Of a stretch of 64,000 nt of DNA, positions 1 through 8,287 are shown piece after piece. Location of the stretch: the NCBI GenBank assembly GCA_019239895.1, contig JAFAZH010000050.1, positions 98,168-162,167 of the forward strand, given 5' to 3'. The stretch's first letter is position 1, and each line of letters begins with the position of its first letter. Both the position numbers and the translations under genes were made by a program. Origin of the DNA: Abditibacteriaceae bacterium. Its GTDB lineage: Bacteria > Armatimonadota > Abditibacteriia > Abditibacteriales > Abditibacteriaceae. The notes beneath the pieces were generated by a model, which was given only the letters and a program-made list of their open reading frames with translations, ran no database searches and was not told where the DNA came from.

Positions 1-114
1 AGGGTAGCTGCTCAGGTTTAATCTTGAGTAGGGGTGCGTTCACGTCACGTTAGCGGGTTTTCTTTTGCCTGGCTCTTATTGCCTTTCCCCGTTCTCTGTT
101 TCGTTTCACCTCTC

Positions 115-144
115 AACAGCCCGATGCTCCGGCATCGGGCTGTT
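115..144 (+). terminator. Perfect 13-bp stem-loop, terminator-like
   Basis: A perfect 13-bp stem (115-127 with 132-144) closes on a TCCG tetraloop. Only a moderately T-rich tail (TGTTGTCATT) follows, so it is probably the end of a transcript entering from the left edge. Bases 1-277 otherwise hold no gene I can support. Confidence 0.6.
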
Positions 145-277
145 GTCATTCGTCTGCCTATTTTGCATTTTCATGCAACAACGGGCAACGCACTCTTCTG
201 CCAGCATCAAGGCTCAATTCCTCCTCAATGCTTAATGCCTCGACTTTAAACGCTGGATCAAACACGAAGGAAGCGGA

Positions 278-1303
278 ATGGAACGGATATTTGCCCTCAC
301 CACTCGGGGGCTTGAGGCGGTGAGTGCCGCTGAAATGGCGAGCCTCCCTCACGTCCAAGTTATTGAAACAAGCTATCGCCGGATTGCCGCTCACTGCACC
401 GGGCCGTTAGATGCTCTACTCCAGTTGCGCACCGTAGATGATGTATTTCTGGCTATAACGTGCTGGCCAGGTATGTATCGTCAACGCAGCACGCTCGTCG
501 CAATGCGTCAATTTGGTGCTCAACTCGATCTGCGCCAAGCCGCCGTCCTTTGCTCGCACCTACGACCGATTGGCAAGCCACCCTCGTTTTCGGTGACGGC
601 AAACTTTGTTGGCCAGCGTAATTATGGCGTGGAAGAAATGAAAGAAGTGATGGCTATGGCTATTCAAAAAAGCCACGGCTGGCCCTACAGGGCGCGGGAT
701 CAAGATGCGGATCTCAACTTGCGTATCTTCATAGAGCATGAAATCGCATTCGTTGGTATCCGGCTGCATAAACGACCCTTGCAAGAGCGGCCTTACCGTC
801 AAGCGCATCTGCGTGGGGCCTTGAAGCCCACTATTGCCGCTGCCCTGCTATGGCTGGACAGCATCCACCCACAGACTCGTTTACTTGATCCTTGCTGTGG
901 CACCGGGACGATTCTCCTGGAAGCAGCTATTTTGGGATTCCAGGCGCAGGGGGGTGATATTGACCCGGCAGCCCTTAACGCGGTTCAAACTAATGCCGCG
1001 GCTGCGGGAGTCGCGGTTATGGTGCAACAATGGGATGTGCAAAAACTCCCTCTGGGGGATGCCTGCATGAAGAGAATCGTCTCGAATTTGCCGTGGAATC
1101 GGCAGGTGCCCATTAAGGCCAATCTTCACTCCTTCCACCATCGAGCCTGTGCCGAAATGCGCCGTGTGCTCGCTCCAGGTGGTCAAATTACTCTTTTAAC
1201 GGATGCTCCGCATTTGCTGAACTTTGGAGATTTGCGTTGCACTCAACAAATCGAAATCAGTCTCTTTGGACAGACGCCTACGGTTGCTGTCTTCCTTAAT
1301 TAA
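278..1303 (+). CDS. THUMP-domain class I SAM-dependent RNA methyltransferase
   Basis: A 341-residue protein that probably methylates guanine N2 in tRNA or rRNA (Trm14/RlmL-like family). The N-terminal half resembles the ferredoxin-like plus THUMP region of this family. The C-terminal half carries the SAM-binding motif LLDPCCGTGTILLEAA near residue 205 and the catalytic-type motif SNLPWN near residue 270, where N-L-P-W replaces the usual N-P-P-[YFW]. Length fits the family. ATG follows a purine-rich AAGGAAGCGG that can act as ribosome binding site. It stands alone after a terminator. The family call is firm; the exact substrate base is not determinable here. Confidence 0.85.
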   Translation: MERIFALTTRGLEAVSAAEMASLPHVQVIETSYRRIAAHCTGPLDALLQLRTVDDVFLAITCWPGMYRQRSTLVAMRQFGAQLDLRQAAVLCSHLRPIGKPPSFSVTANFVGQRNYGVEEMKEVMAMAIQKSHGWPYRARDQDADLNLRIFIEHEIAFVGIRLHKRPLQERPYRQAHLRGALKPTIAAALLWLDSIHPQTRLLDPCCGTGTILLEAAILGFQAQGGDIDPAALNAVQTNAAAAGVAVMVQQWDVQKLPLGDACMKRIVSNLPWNRQVPIKANLHSFHHRACAEMRRVLAPGGQITLLTDAPHLLNFGDLRCTQQIEISLFGQTPTVAVFLN

Positions 1304-1434
1304 ACGATTGCCTTTTGCTTAATCCACTACACCCTCTCAAAAGTCGCTAATTTACCATAAATGTCACTATAAGTTACAATTTACAAATAAGTAGCAGGAC
1401 ATAGATTTGTTAAAACTTTGAAGGAGAATTCATA

Positions 1435-2151
1435 ATGAAACACTCCAAGCGTCGGTTATTAGTGAGTATCACAGCTATGATGCTCTGTGTGAGCGGGGTA
1501 ATCCTCAAGGGGCCAGCGTCTCCTGTAAAGAAAGTCGTTAAGGCAGCCACTAATGTGGGTAAGGTCGCGCTAAAGCTGAATTTGCCTGTGCCTATTATGG
1601 GCAGCACTCCCAAGAACATCTCGCCTGGTGTTCGCCTGGATAAATCTCTGTTGGGCAAGCATCGTGGCCCGTTTTATGTGCCGCCTGGACTCACCAATGT
1701 CGCGCTGCATAAGCCCGTCACCAGCAGCGATACTCGCCCGATCATTGGTTCGTTAGAACTTGTCACCGATGGCGATAAGCAAGGCACCGACGGCAGTTGG
1801 GTCACGCTGGCTCCGGGTAAGCAATGGGTGCAAATTGATCTACAAAAGACGTATAGCCTCTACGCCCTCGTGGTCTGGCATTACCATAATGAAGCTCGTA
1901 TTTATCATGATGTTGTTGTGCAAATATCCGACGATCCGAATTTCGCTAAGGATGTTCATACCGTATTCAACAACGATGTCCATAATGAACTTGGCTTGGG
2001 AACCGGGAAAGATTACGATTACTTCGAGAACAATGAAGGCAAGCTCATTGATACTAAGGGCGTGAAGGGGCGTTATGTGCGCCTGTGGAGCAACGGCAAC
2101 ACTTCCGACGACGAAAACAACTACACCGAAGTTGAAGTGTATGGCAAGTGA
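1435..2151 (+). CDS. Secreted protein with discoidin (F5/8 type C)-like domain
   Basis: A 238-residue exported protein. Residues 1-25 form a signal peptide (basic start, then a hydrophobic stretch around MMLCVSGVIL). From about residue 85 a galactose-binding-like, discoidin-type fold is suggested by NVALHKPVTSS, VTDGDKQGTDGSW, WVQIDLQKTYSLYALVVW and a C-terminal GRYVRLWSNG...YTEVEVYG, the usual order of strands in F5/8 type C domains. Such domains bind carbohydrate at the cell surface. The start is well defined by AAGGAGAATTCAT before the ATG. No enzyme domain is attached, so the role is probably binding. Standalone gene, convergent with uspA across a hairpin repeat. Confidence 0.75.
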   Translation: MKHSKRRLLVSITAMMLCVSGVILKGPASPVKKVVKAATNVGKVALKLNLPVPIMGSTPKNISPGVRLDKSLLGKHRGPFYVPPGLTNVALHKPVTSSDTRPIIGSLELVTDGDKQGTDGSWVTLAPGKQWVQIDLQKTYSLYALVVWHYHNEARIYHDVVVQISDDPNFAKDVHTVFNNDVHNELGLGTGKDYDYFENNEGKLIDTKGVKGRYVRLWSNGNTSDDENNYTEVEVYGK

Positions 2152-2165
2152 AGCCCTCCCCCACC

Positions 2166-2340
2166 TTCTCTTTTCAACACAAAGAACACAAAGATTGCAC
2201 AAAGGGCACAAAAGAGATTAGAGGATTAAAGATCGAAGATAACTTATCTAACAAGCTGTTAGTGTTCCTGCCCCTGATCCTCCATCCTCCTCTTTTGTGG
2301 TTTTTGTGCCTCCTTAGTGCCCTTTGTGTTGAAAAGAGAA
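2166..2340. repeat. Hairpin repeat R1 (CACAAAG-type arms)
   Basis: Imperfect arms of about 51 bp (2166-2216 and 2290-2340) built from iterated CACAAAG / GGCACAAA words and closing on CTCTTTTCAACAC at the outside. Inside, GAGGATTAAAGAT and ATCCTCCATCCTC are traces of the GAGGATAG-type inner family. It lies between convergent genes and could terminate both. Confidence 0.85.
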
Positions 2341-2346
2341 AACGAG

Positions 2347-2775
2347 CTAAGACTTCGGAGCTTTTAGCAACAACACAGGAATGTCCACCGTGTGGCGGAC
2401 TTTATCTACAGTGCTGCCATAAATCATGTCACCTAAGAGGCGATGGCCGTGTGTGCTCATGGCGATGAGGTCGGCATGGCAATCATGCGCCAGTTTGATA
2501 ATTTGGGTGGCGGGGTCACCTAAAAGAAGTTGCGTTTCGGTCGTGATGCCGGAGTCGCGTAGTTGGTTAGCTACAGTTTCTAAATAGGTGCGGTCGCCTT
2601 TCATCTCGGTTGATTCCGCCAGTTTCAATTGATCGAAGTTGCGAGCCGCAAAACCATCGGCCACATGCACCAGGAGCACTTCACTGTGCAGCAGTTGCAG
2701 CAACGGTTCGATGTGGCGCAGAATCGTTTCATCCGCCGCGCTGTTTTCCAGAGCCACCAGAACTTTCTTATACAT
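2347..2775 (-). CDS. Universal stress protein, UspA family
   Basis: A 142-residue UspA-domain protein starting MYKKVLVALENSAADE, the usual first strand. A GDPATQII segment and the STHGHRLLGDMIYGST stretch occupy the nucleotide-binding region, although the glycine spacing differs from the canonical G-2x-G-9x-G(S/T) pattern, so ATP binding is uncertain. The ATG at 2775 is preferred over an upstream in-frame start because GGAGG lies 11 bases upstream of it. It begins 4 bases after the mntH stop, so the two are cotranscribed. Its function here is presumably tied to metal or stress homeostasis by context only. Confidence 0.88.
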   Translation of the reverse strand: MYKKVLVALENSAADETILRHIEPLLQLLHSEVLLVHVADGFAARNFDQLKLAESTEMKGDRTYLETVANQLRDSGITTETQLLLGDPATQIIKLAHDCHADLIAMSTHGHRLLGDMIYGSTVDKVRHTVDIPVLLLKAPKS

Positions 2776-2779
2776 GACG

Positions 2780-4156
2780 CTAAGCACCTCCGGCACGCCA
2801 GTGTCCAAAGGTTTGCAGCAATAGCCATGCATTCAGCACCGCAATCACTATCGCTACGCTCCAGGCTAGAATTTTAACCCATAAAGGATTAGTAAACTCA
2901 CCCATTTTGCGTTTATCACTCGTGAACATCACAAGAGGAAAAACGGCAAAGCTAAGCTGCATACTCAAGATCACCTGGCTGAATACCAGTAAGCTACTGG
3001 CTCCCGATTCACCATAGCGCCATGTCACGAGGACAGCAGGCACAATGGCAATCAGACGGGTGATTAGGCGGCGCAGCCACGGGCGCATCCGAATATCGAG
3101 GAAGCCTTCCATCACAATTTGCCCGGCGAGCGTGCCCGTCAGCGTCGAGTTCTGCCCGGAAGCCAGCAGTGCCACCGCAAACAGGGTACTGGCAACTGGC
3201 GCACCTAAGAGCGGCGACAGCATCTTATAAGCGTCGCCAATATCAGCGATGACCTGCCCGGCCCGGTGAAAGCTGGCGGCGGCCACAATCAAGATTGCCG
3301 CGTTGATGAAAAGGGCAAACATGAGGGCAATAGTGGAATCAATGGTAGCGAATTGGATGGCTTCGCGCTGCCCAGGCGCGGTTTGCTCGTATTTGCGCGT
3401 TTGCACAATCGAAGAGTGCAAATACAGGTTATGGGGCATCACTGTCGCACCCAAAATACCGATAGCCACATAAAGCATTTCATGGTTGGTGATGATTTGC
3501 GGCGAGGGCATAAAACCCCTGGCTATGCCTGCAATATCGGGACGGGAGAGAAAGATTTCCACCCCAAAGCAAAGGGCAATCGTGCCCATTAAGGTGACGA
3601 CCATTGCCTCCAAGAGTCGAAAGCCCCGATTTTGCAGGGCCAGCAACACAATGACATCTAAGGAAGTCAAACACACGCCCCAGATAAGCGGCAGATGAAA
3701 GAGCAGTTGTAACGCGATAGCGGAACCGATAACTTCGGCCAAGTCGCACGCGGCAATAGCGATTTCGCAAAGAATCCACAGGATAAATGAAACCGGACGG
3801 CTGTAATGGTCACGGCAAGCCTGGGCCAAATCACGCCCGGTCACAATACCCAATCGCAGCGCCAGGCTTTGCAGCAGAATCGCCATCAAGTTGGAAATCA
3901 TGATGACCGATAGCAACGTATAGGCAAAGCGCGAGCCGCCCTCGATGTCGGTGGCCCAGTTGCCGGGGTCCATATAGCCGACAGCCACTAAATAACCGGG
4001 GCCGGAAAAGGCCAGCAGCTTGCGCCAGAAGCCCACATTTTGCGGCACCACCATTGAGCCATGCACTTCCGGCAAGCTGACCGTTTCCGGTGAACCGCGC
4101 CAAGCAGGGGTCGAAGTCACCCCCGTCGAACTTGCTTTCGTTATCTTATCTTCCAT
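2780..4156 (-). CDS. mntH: Nramp-family divalent metal (Mn2+/Fe2+) transporter
   Basis: A 458-residue polytopic membrane protein that imports Mn2+ or related divalent ions, coupled to protons. The signature DPGN motif of transmembrane helix 1 is present as YMDPGNWATDIEGG and the helix 6 metal site as VMPHNLYLHS. About eleven hydrophobic segments fit the family. A soluble N-terminal tail of about 45 residues is somewhat long. It is the middle gene of mntR-mntH-uspA, 16 bases after mntR and 4 before uspA. Regulation by the product of the upstream mntR gene is likely through the operator at 4849-4882. Confidence 0.95.
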   Translation of the reverse strand: MEDKITKASSTGVTSTPAWRGSPETVSLPEVHGSMVVPQNVGFWRKLLAFSGPGYLVAVGYMDPGNWATDIEGGSRFAYTLLSVIMISNLMAILLQSLALRLGIVTGRDLAQACRDHYSRPVSFILWILCEIAIAACDLAEVIGSAIALQLLFHLPLIWGVCLTSLDVIVLLALQNRGFRLLEAMVVTLMGTIALCFGVEIFLSRPDIAGIARGFMPSPQIITNHEMLYVAIGILGATVMPHNLYLHSSIVQTRKYEQTAPGQREAIQFATIDSTIALMFALFINAAILIVAAASFHRAGQVIADIGDAYKMLSPLLGAPVASTLFAVALLASGQNSTLTGTLAGQIVMEGFLDIRMRPWLRRLITRLIAIVPAVLVTWRYGESGASSLLVFSQVILSMQLSFAVFPLVMFTSDKRKMGEFTNPLWVKILAWSVAIVIAVLNAWLLLQTFGHWRAGGA

Positions 4157-4172
4157 CGTAATGCTTCCTTAT

Positions 4173-4826
4173 TTAATTCTCAGCGACAAAGACAGCTTTA
4201 GTTGGGCCAGCCCCAACGATCTGCTCCTTGCCATCAATTCGCAACTGCATCACGCCTTCGGATGGCACCGAGCGCAGCACTTCCACCGCAGCGTTCAAGA
4301 TCAATCCGATTTCCCGTAAATGGCGCAGCACCTCTGCGTTCTCATCACTGACCCGCCGCACGGTGACTCGCGCCCCAGCAGGAATTTGCGCCAGGCACGT
4401 CCATTTGTCTTGCGCGATCTGTCCATCATGACTGGGTATCGGTGCGCCGTGCGGATCATGCGTGGGGTAATTCAAGGCCGCCGCCATTTTCGCTTCAACC
4501 TCATCGCTCAAGACATGCTCCCAACGCTCTGCTTCCTCATGCACCTTGTCCCAGGCCACACCCAATACTTCCGCCAGATAGGTCTCCACCAGACGATGAT
4601 GCCGAATGACTTCCAATGCGATCTTTTCTCCGGCGGCTGTCAATTCGACACCCCGATAGGGCGTATGGCGCAATAGCTTCATCGCAGCCAGTTTCTTGAC
4701 CATCGCCGTCGCCGATGGAGCCGCAACACCCAAACGGTCGGCCAGTGCCTGGGTCGTCACAGTCGCGGCCTCGGCCCGTAACTTGTAAATAGTCTTCAGG
4801 TAATCTTCCGCCGCTGCACTTAACAT
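4173..4826 (-). CDS. mntR: DtxR/MntR-family metal-dependent repressor
   Basis: A 217-residue regulator. The N-terminal winged helix (AEDYLKTIYKL..., VTTQALADRLGVAAPSATAMVKKLA) is followed by the metal-binding dimerisation domain (HHRLVETYLAEVLG, HEEAERWEHVLSDEVEAKM) and a C-terminal FeoA/SH3-like domain (about residues 140-215), as in DtxR/IdeR and long MntR proteins. It senses Mn2+ or Fe2+ and represses uptake. It is first in the operon and begins about 22 bases after a perfect inverted operator, which suggests autoregulation. Whether the cofactor is Mn or Fe is not settled by sequence; linkage to an Nramp importer favours Mn. Confidence 0.93.
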   Translation of the reverse strand: MLSAAAEDYLKTIYKLRAEAATVTTQALADRLGVAAPSATAMVKKLAAMKLLRHTPYRGVELTAAGEKIALEVIRHHRLVETYLAEVLGVAWDKVHEEAERWEHVLSDEVEAKMAAALNYPTHDPHGAPIPSHDGQIAQDKWTCLAQIPAGARVTVRRVSDENAEVLRHLREIGLILNAAVEVLRSVPSEGVMQLRIDGKEQIVGAGPTKAVFVAEN

Positions 4827-4848
4827 TTCATTGCTCTAAATTAAAATT

Positions 4849-4882
4849 TAGGTTAGCCTAAATCTTAATTTAGGCTAACCTA
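4849..4882. promoter_or_regulatory. Tandem DtxR/MntR-type operator, perfect 15-bp inverted repeat
   Basis: The 15-mer TAGGTTAGCCTAAAT (4849-4863) is repeated as its exact reverse complement at 4868-4882 with a 4-base spacer. Each arm is itself close to the DtxR/IdeR box core (TTAGGTTAGnCTAA), so the site could hold two repressor dimers. It sits 23 bases upstream of mntR. Confidence 0.85.
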
Positions 4883-4900
4883 TTCCAAATAAATCGTCAA
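4872..4900 (-). promoter_or_regulatory. Probable mntR promoter overlapping the operator
   Basis: On the minus strand TTGACG (4900-4895) is followed after 17 bases by TAGCCT (4877-4872), a weak -10 element that lies inside the operator. Repressor binding would block it directly. Confidence 0.5.
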
Positions 4901-5028
4901 GGGGCGGGGTTAGGTTGTGCTATGTTAAGTTGCCACGAGGCGCGGGCTGTGATACGATTTCCTTGCTGAGTCAGTCATTCGTAACAGTTCCCAGCATCAA
5001 CAATTACTAATATTGAGACGGAGTATTT

Positions 5029-5649
5029 GTGGTCGGCAGCACGCCACCGGACAACGAGAAGCCTATGGCATCAGGTAAAAGCCCTGATGGGGATGAAGCC
5101 AGCAGTGCAGAGGCGCAAACACCTGGCACGCCAGCGTCATCCTGGACACAGCACCTGGAGTTAATCCGAGGATTGGCTCAACTTGTTGAAGATGAAAATC
5201 TCAGCGAAGTTGAGGTCGAAGACAATGGGCTACGCATCAGCCTCAAAACGTCAGCAGCTCTCGCAGCAGGCACCAACGTCCAGTTTGTTGCTCCCTTAAC
5301 TGGCACCCTCCCCGCCGAAGCGATGGGGACGGGGATAACCGAAAGTGTCTTGGGGCCGAGCCAACAGGCCCCTGGCGTTAAGCCAAAAGAAGCCAAGCCG
5401 GATAAAAATTTGGTACCGATTGTCTCCCCAATGGTTGGGGTTTTCTATCGTGCGAGTTCACCTGACAGCCCACCCTTAGTTGAGGTCGGCGACTACATCG
5501 AAGTCGGACAGGAAGTTGCCTTAATCGAAGCCATGAAGGTCTTCAATGAGATCACCAGCGAGATTGAGGGCACAGTGGTCGAAATCCGCGCCGAAAACGC
5601 CCAGTTGGTGGAAACGGGCAACGTTTTAATGATGATCCGCAAGCCCTAA
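5029..5649 (+). CDS. accB: Biotin carboxyl carrier protein of acetyl-CoA carboxylase
   Basis: A 206-residue BCCP that carries biotin for malonyl-CoA formation. The C-terminal biotinyl domain (from about residue 128) contains VSPMVGVFYRASSP and the biotin site EAMKVFNEI with acceptor Lys170; Val follows where Met is commoner. The N-terminal 120 residues contain the LIRGLAQLVEDENLSEVEVED helix typical of AccB and a flexible Pro/Ala linker. The start is GTG behind GAGACGGAG; an in-frame ATG 12 codons later is an alternative. accC is not next to it, which is unusual. Confidence 0.93.
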   Translation: MVGSTPPDNEKPMASGKSPDGDEASSAEAQTPGTPASSWTQHLELIRGLAQLVEDENLSEVEVEDNGLRISLKTSAALAAGTNVQFVAPLTGTLPAEAMGTGITESVLGPSQQAPGVKPKEAKPDKNLVPIVSPMVGVFYRASSPDSPPLVEVGDYIEVGQEVALIEAMKVFNEITSEIEGTVVEIRAENAQLVETGNVLMMIRKP

Positions 5650-5697
5650 GCCCGTACTCTTATCCCCTCTGCGGCGCGTTTCTGTAAACTCACTTTC

Positions 5698-6984
5698 ATG
5701 CAAATCAATGTAGGAATCTTAGGACTTGGCACGGTTGGCGGCGGCACTTTGCAACTGCTCCAGCGCAATGCCAAGTTAATTCAGCGGCGCACCGGTTGCG
5801 AGATCGGGGTTACGGCTATTGTCGTTAAAAACCTGGAGAAGGCGCGTCCCTTAGCATTCGATGCTGCGCTGCTATCTAATGATCCCGATGCTATCCTCAA
5901 TGATCCTTCTATTCACATCGTAGCGGAACTTATTGGGGGGGTAGCACCAGCGCGAGATTATGTGCTGCGTGCTATCGCAGCGGGTAAATCGGTAGTTACC
6001 GCTAATAAAGAATTGATTGCCAAGCACGGCGCGGAGATTATGGCCGCCGCTGACCAGGCCGGGGTAGATTTTCGCTTTGAAGGCAGTGTGGGGGGTGGCA
6101 TTCCGCTCATCAAGCCGCTCCGCGAGAGTCTGGCGGGCAATCATGTGCGGCAACTGATGGGCATTGTCAACGGCACCACCAACTTCATCCTGACGAAAAT
6201 GACCCGCGAGGGGCGCGATTTTGAGGAAGTGTTGGCCCAGGCGCAGGCACTTGGCTATGCCGAAGCTGATCCTTCTGCCGATGTGGATGGCTATGATACG
6301 ATGTATAAACTGGCGATTTTGGCCGGTATCGCTTTTGGCGCTCCAGTCTCGATTCAAGACATCTACCGCGAAGGTATTCGCCACGTTCATGCCCGTGACA
6401 TCGAATATGCCCGCGAATTAGGCTATGTCATTAAGTTAGTCGCTCTCGCCCGCCAAGACCCCGATGGAGAGATCGAGTTGCGGGTGCATCCGGCCCTGCT
6501 GCCCACCGAACACCCCCTGGCCAACGTTAATGATGTGTTCAACGCCGTCTTTATCCAGGGCGATGCGGTCGGCGATGTGATGTTCTATGGCCGTGGCGCG
6601 GGCAGCGACCCAACGGGTTCTGCGGTTGTCGGCGATATTATTGAAGTGGCGCGCAACCTCTGCCGTGGCAAAAGCGGGCAATTAGCGTCCGAGGCCGCGC
6701 ATCCCTTGCGCATCAAAGACTTTGCCGATGTTGAAACGCGCTTTTGCGTGCGAATGCAAGTCGCTGATCGCCCCGGCATGATGGCCCAGATTGCCACCGT
6801 TTTTGGCGAGAAGGGCGTCAGCATCGAATCTATTGTGCAGAAAAAATCGGATGGCGAAACGGCGGAGATTTTCTGGATGAGCCACCGCACCACCCAGCGC
6901 GCGATGGCCCGCTCTTTAAATGAATTTAACCGTTTAGATGCCGTGCGCGATGTGGCTTCCGTAATTCGTGTCGAAGGCGAATGA
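5698..6984 (+). CDS. hom: Homoserine dehydrogenase with C-terminal ACT domain
   Basis: A 428-residue enzyme reducing aspartate semialdehyde to homoserine (threonine/methionine pathway). It has the Rossmann motif GLGTVGGGTLQLL at the N-terminus, the dimer and substrate region (EGSVGGGIPLIKPL, GIVNGTTNFILTKM) and a C-terminal ACT regulatory domain from about residue 350 (RMQVADRPGMMAQIATVFG) for allosteric control by threonine. Length matches the family. It is followed by thrC across hairpin repeat R2. No thrB lies between them. Confidence 0.97.
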   Translation: MQINVGILGLGTVGGGTLQLLQRNAKLIQRRTGCEIGVTAIVVKNLEKARPLAFDAALLSNDPDAILNDPSIHIVAELIGGVAPARDYVLRAIAAGKSVVTANKELIAKHGAEIMAAADQAGVDFRFEGSVGGGIPLIKPLRESLAGNHVRQLMGIVNGTTNFILTKMTREGRDFEEVLAQAQALGYAEADPSADVDGYDTMYKLAILAGIAFGAPVSIQDIYREGIRHVHARDIEYARELGYVIKLVALARQDPDGEIELRVHPALLPTEHPLANVNDVFNAVFIQGDAVGDVMFYGRGAGSDPTGSAVVGDIIEVARNLCRGKSGQLASEAAHPLRIKDFADVETRFCVRMQVADRPGMMAQIATVFGEKGVSIESIVQKKSDGETAEIFWMSHRTTQRAMARSLNEFNRLDAVRDVASVIRVEGE

Positions 6985-6988
6985 GGCG

Positions 6989-7135
6989 ATTGCGGATTGC
7001 GGATTTCGGATTGCGGATTGCAACAGGTAGACTGTAGATTGACGAAAAAGCATCGAACGTTAAATAATGAATTAGGTAATGATAACTGAAACAACTACAA
7101 ATTCAATCGGCAATCCGAAATCCGCAATCCGCAAT
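6989..7135. repeat. Hairpin repeat R2 (GGATTGC-type arms) between hom and thrC
   Basis: Arms of 32 bp (6989-7020 and 7104-7135) match at 31 of 32 positions and consist of repeated GGATTGC / GGATTTC words. The left arm begins 4 bases after the hom stop. The right arm ends 3 bases before the thrC ATG. Confidence 0.95.
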
Positions 7136-7138
7136 GGC

Positions 7139-8212
7139 ATGTGGCACGGGATTATTGCACATTACGGGCAGTATTTGCCGGTGACTGAGGCGACGCCGCG
7201 CATCACTTTGCACGAAGGCAATACTCCACTGATTCATGCGCCCCGTCTGGCCGCTGAAATTGCGCCCGATATAGAGCTTTATCTTAAGTTTGATGGGGCG
7301 AACCCCACTGGCAGCTTTAAAGACCGGGGCATGACGATGGCCGTCAGCAAAGCGGCGGAAGATGGGGCCAAAGTCGCCATCTGCGCTTCGACTGGCAACA
7401 CCTCAGCCTCGGCAGCCGCCTATTGCGCGGTGGCAGGCATTCGCTGCGTGGTGCTTTTGCCGCGCAATGCGATTGCGCTTGGCAAGCTGGCCCAAGCTCT
7501 GGTGCAAGGCGCAACTGTCTTAGCCGTAGAAGGCAACTTCGATGACGCCTTGCGCATTGTGGTGCAACTGAGTCAGACCCACCCCATTGCCCTGCTCAAC
7601 TCGCTAAATCCCTATCGGCTCGAAGGTCAAAAGACCGGGGCCTTTGAAGTCTGCGACTTTCTGGGCCATGCGCCCGATTTTCATGCCATACCCGTGGGCA
7701 ATGCGGGTAACATCACCGCTTACTGGAAGGGCTACAAAGAGTATCACGCGGAAGGTCGCATTGAGGCTTTACCTAAGATGATTGGCTTTCAGGCTGCCGG
7801 GGCCGCTCCCTTAGTCATGGGTCATGGCATAGATAAACCCGAAACGGTAGCGACTGCGATTCGTATTGGTCATCCGGCACGCGGGGAGGAGGCTCTCCAG
7901 GCGCGGGATGAAAGCGGCGGACTAATCGGCATGGTCAGCGATGCGGAAATTCTCAAGGCCCAAAAACAAGCCGCCGCGCTCACCGGTGTCTTTGGGGAGC
8001 CAGCCTGCGCCGCACCATTAGCTGGTTTAGCCAAATTATCTCAAGAAGGCTATTTCCGTGAGGCGCGGGAACAGTTAGGCCGTAAACCAGTCTTAGTGTC
8101 AGTTGTCACCGGGCATGGCCTGAAAGACCCTAATACAGCGATTCAGATTGGCGGCGAACCTATCGTCGTCCCCGCCGAAGCCGAAGCCGTCTTACAAGCA
8201 ATGGGCCTTTAG
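7139..8212 (+). CDS. thrC: Threonine synthase
   Basis: A 357-residue PLP enzyme converting O-phosphohomoserine to threonine. The PLP lysine is Lys61 in TGSFKDRG, and the phosphate-binding loop is visible as STGNTSASAAAYCA. The ATG at 7139 gives MWHGIIAHYGQYLPV, the usual start of this family. A longer in-frame start at 7079 would add 20 residues, mostly encoded by the right arm of R2, and is less likely. There is no Shine-Dalgarno sequence because the repeat arm ends 3 bases before the ATG, so initiation may depend on coupling to hom. Confidence 0.95.
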   Translation: MWHGIIAHYGQYLPVTEATPRITLHEGNTPLIHAPRLAAEIAPDIELYLKFDGANPTGSFKDRGMTMAVSKAAEDGAKVAICASTGNTSASAAAYCAVAGIRCVVLLPRNAIALGKLAQALVQGATVLAVEGNFDDALRIVVQLSQTHPIALLNSLNPYRLEGQKTGAFEVCDFLGHAPDFHAIPVGNAGNITAYWKGYKEYHAEGRIEALPKMIGFQAAGAAPLVMGHGIDKPETVATAIRIGHPARGEEALQARDESGGLIGMVSDAEILKAQKQAAALTGVFGEPACAAPLAGLAKLSQEGYFREAREQLGRKPVLVSVVTGHGLKDPNTAIQIGGEPIVVPAEAEAVLQAMGL

Positions 8213-8213
8213 A

Positions 8214-8280
8214 ATTTTGAGTTATGAGTTTTGGATTTTAAATGAGAGCACTCTTAATTCAAAACTCATAACTCAAAACT
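8214..8280. repeat. Hairpin repeat R3 (GAGTTATGAGTTTTG arms)
   Basis: Arms of about 26 bp (8214-8241 and 8254-8280) pair over TTTTGAGTTATGAGTTTTG with a 12-base loop. It begins just after the thrC stop and ends 7 bases before the next ATG. Confidence 0.9.
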
Positions 8281-8287
8281 AACGAAA

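Noticed and set aside
34..394. Short frames at the left edge on both strands
   Set aside because: They cover a terminator or lie antisense to the start of the THUMP methyltransferase and show no protein-like pattern.
881..1186. Antisense frames of about 100 codons inside the THUMP methyltransferase gene and other genes
   Set aside because: They shadow genes whose protein motifs are certain; no independent start signals or domains.
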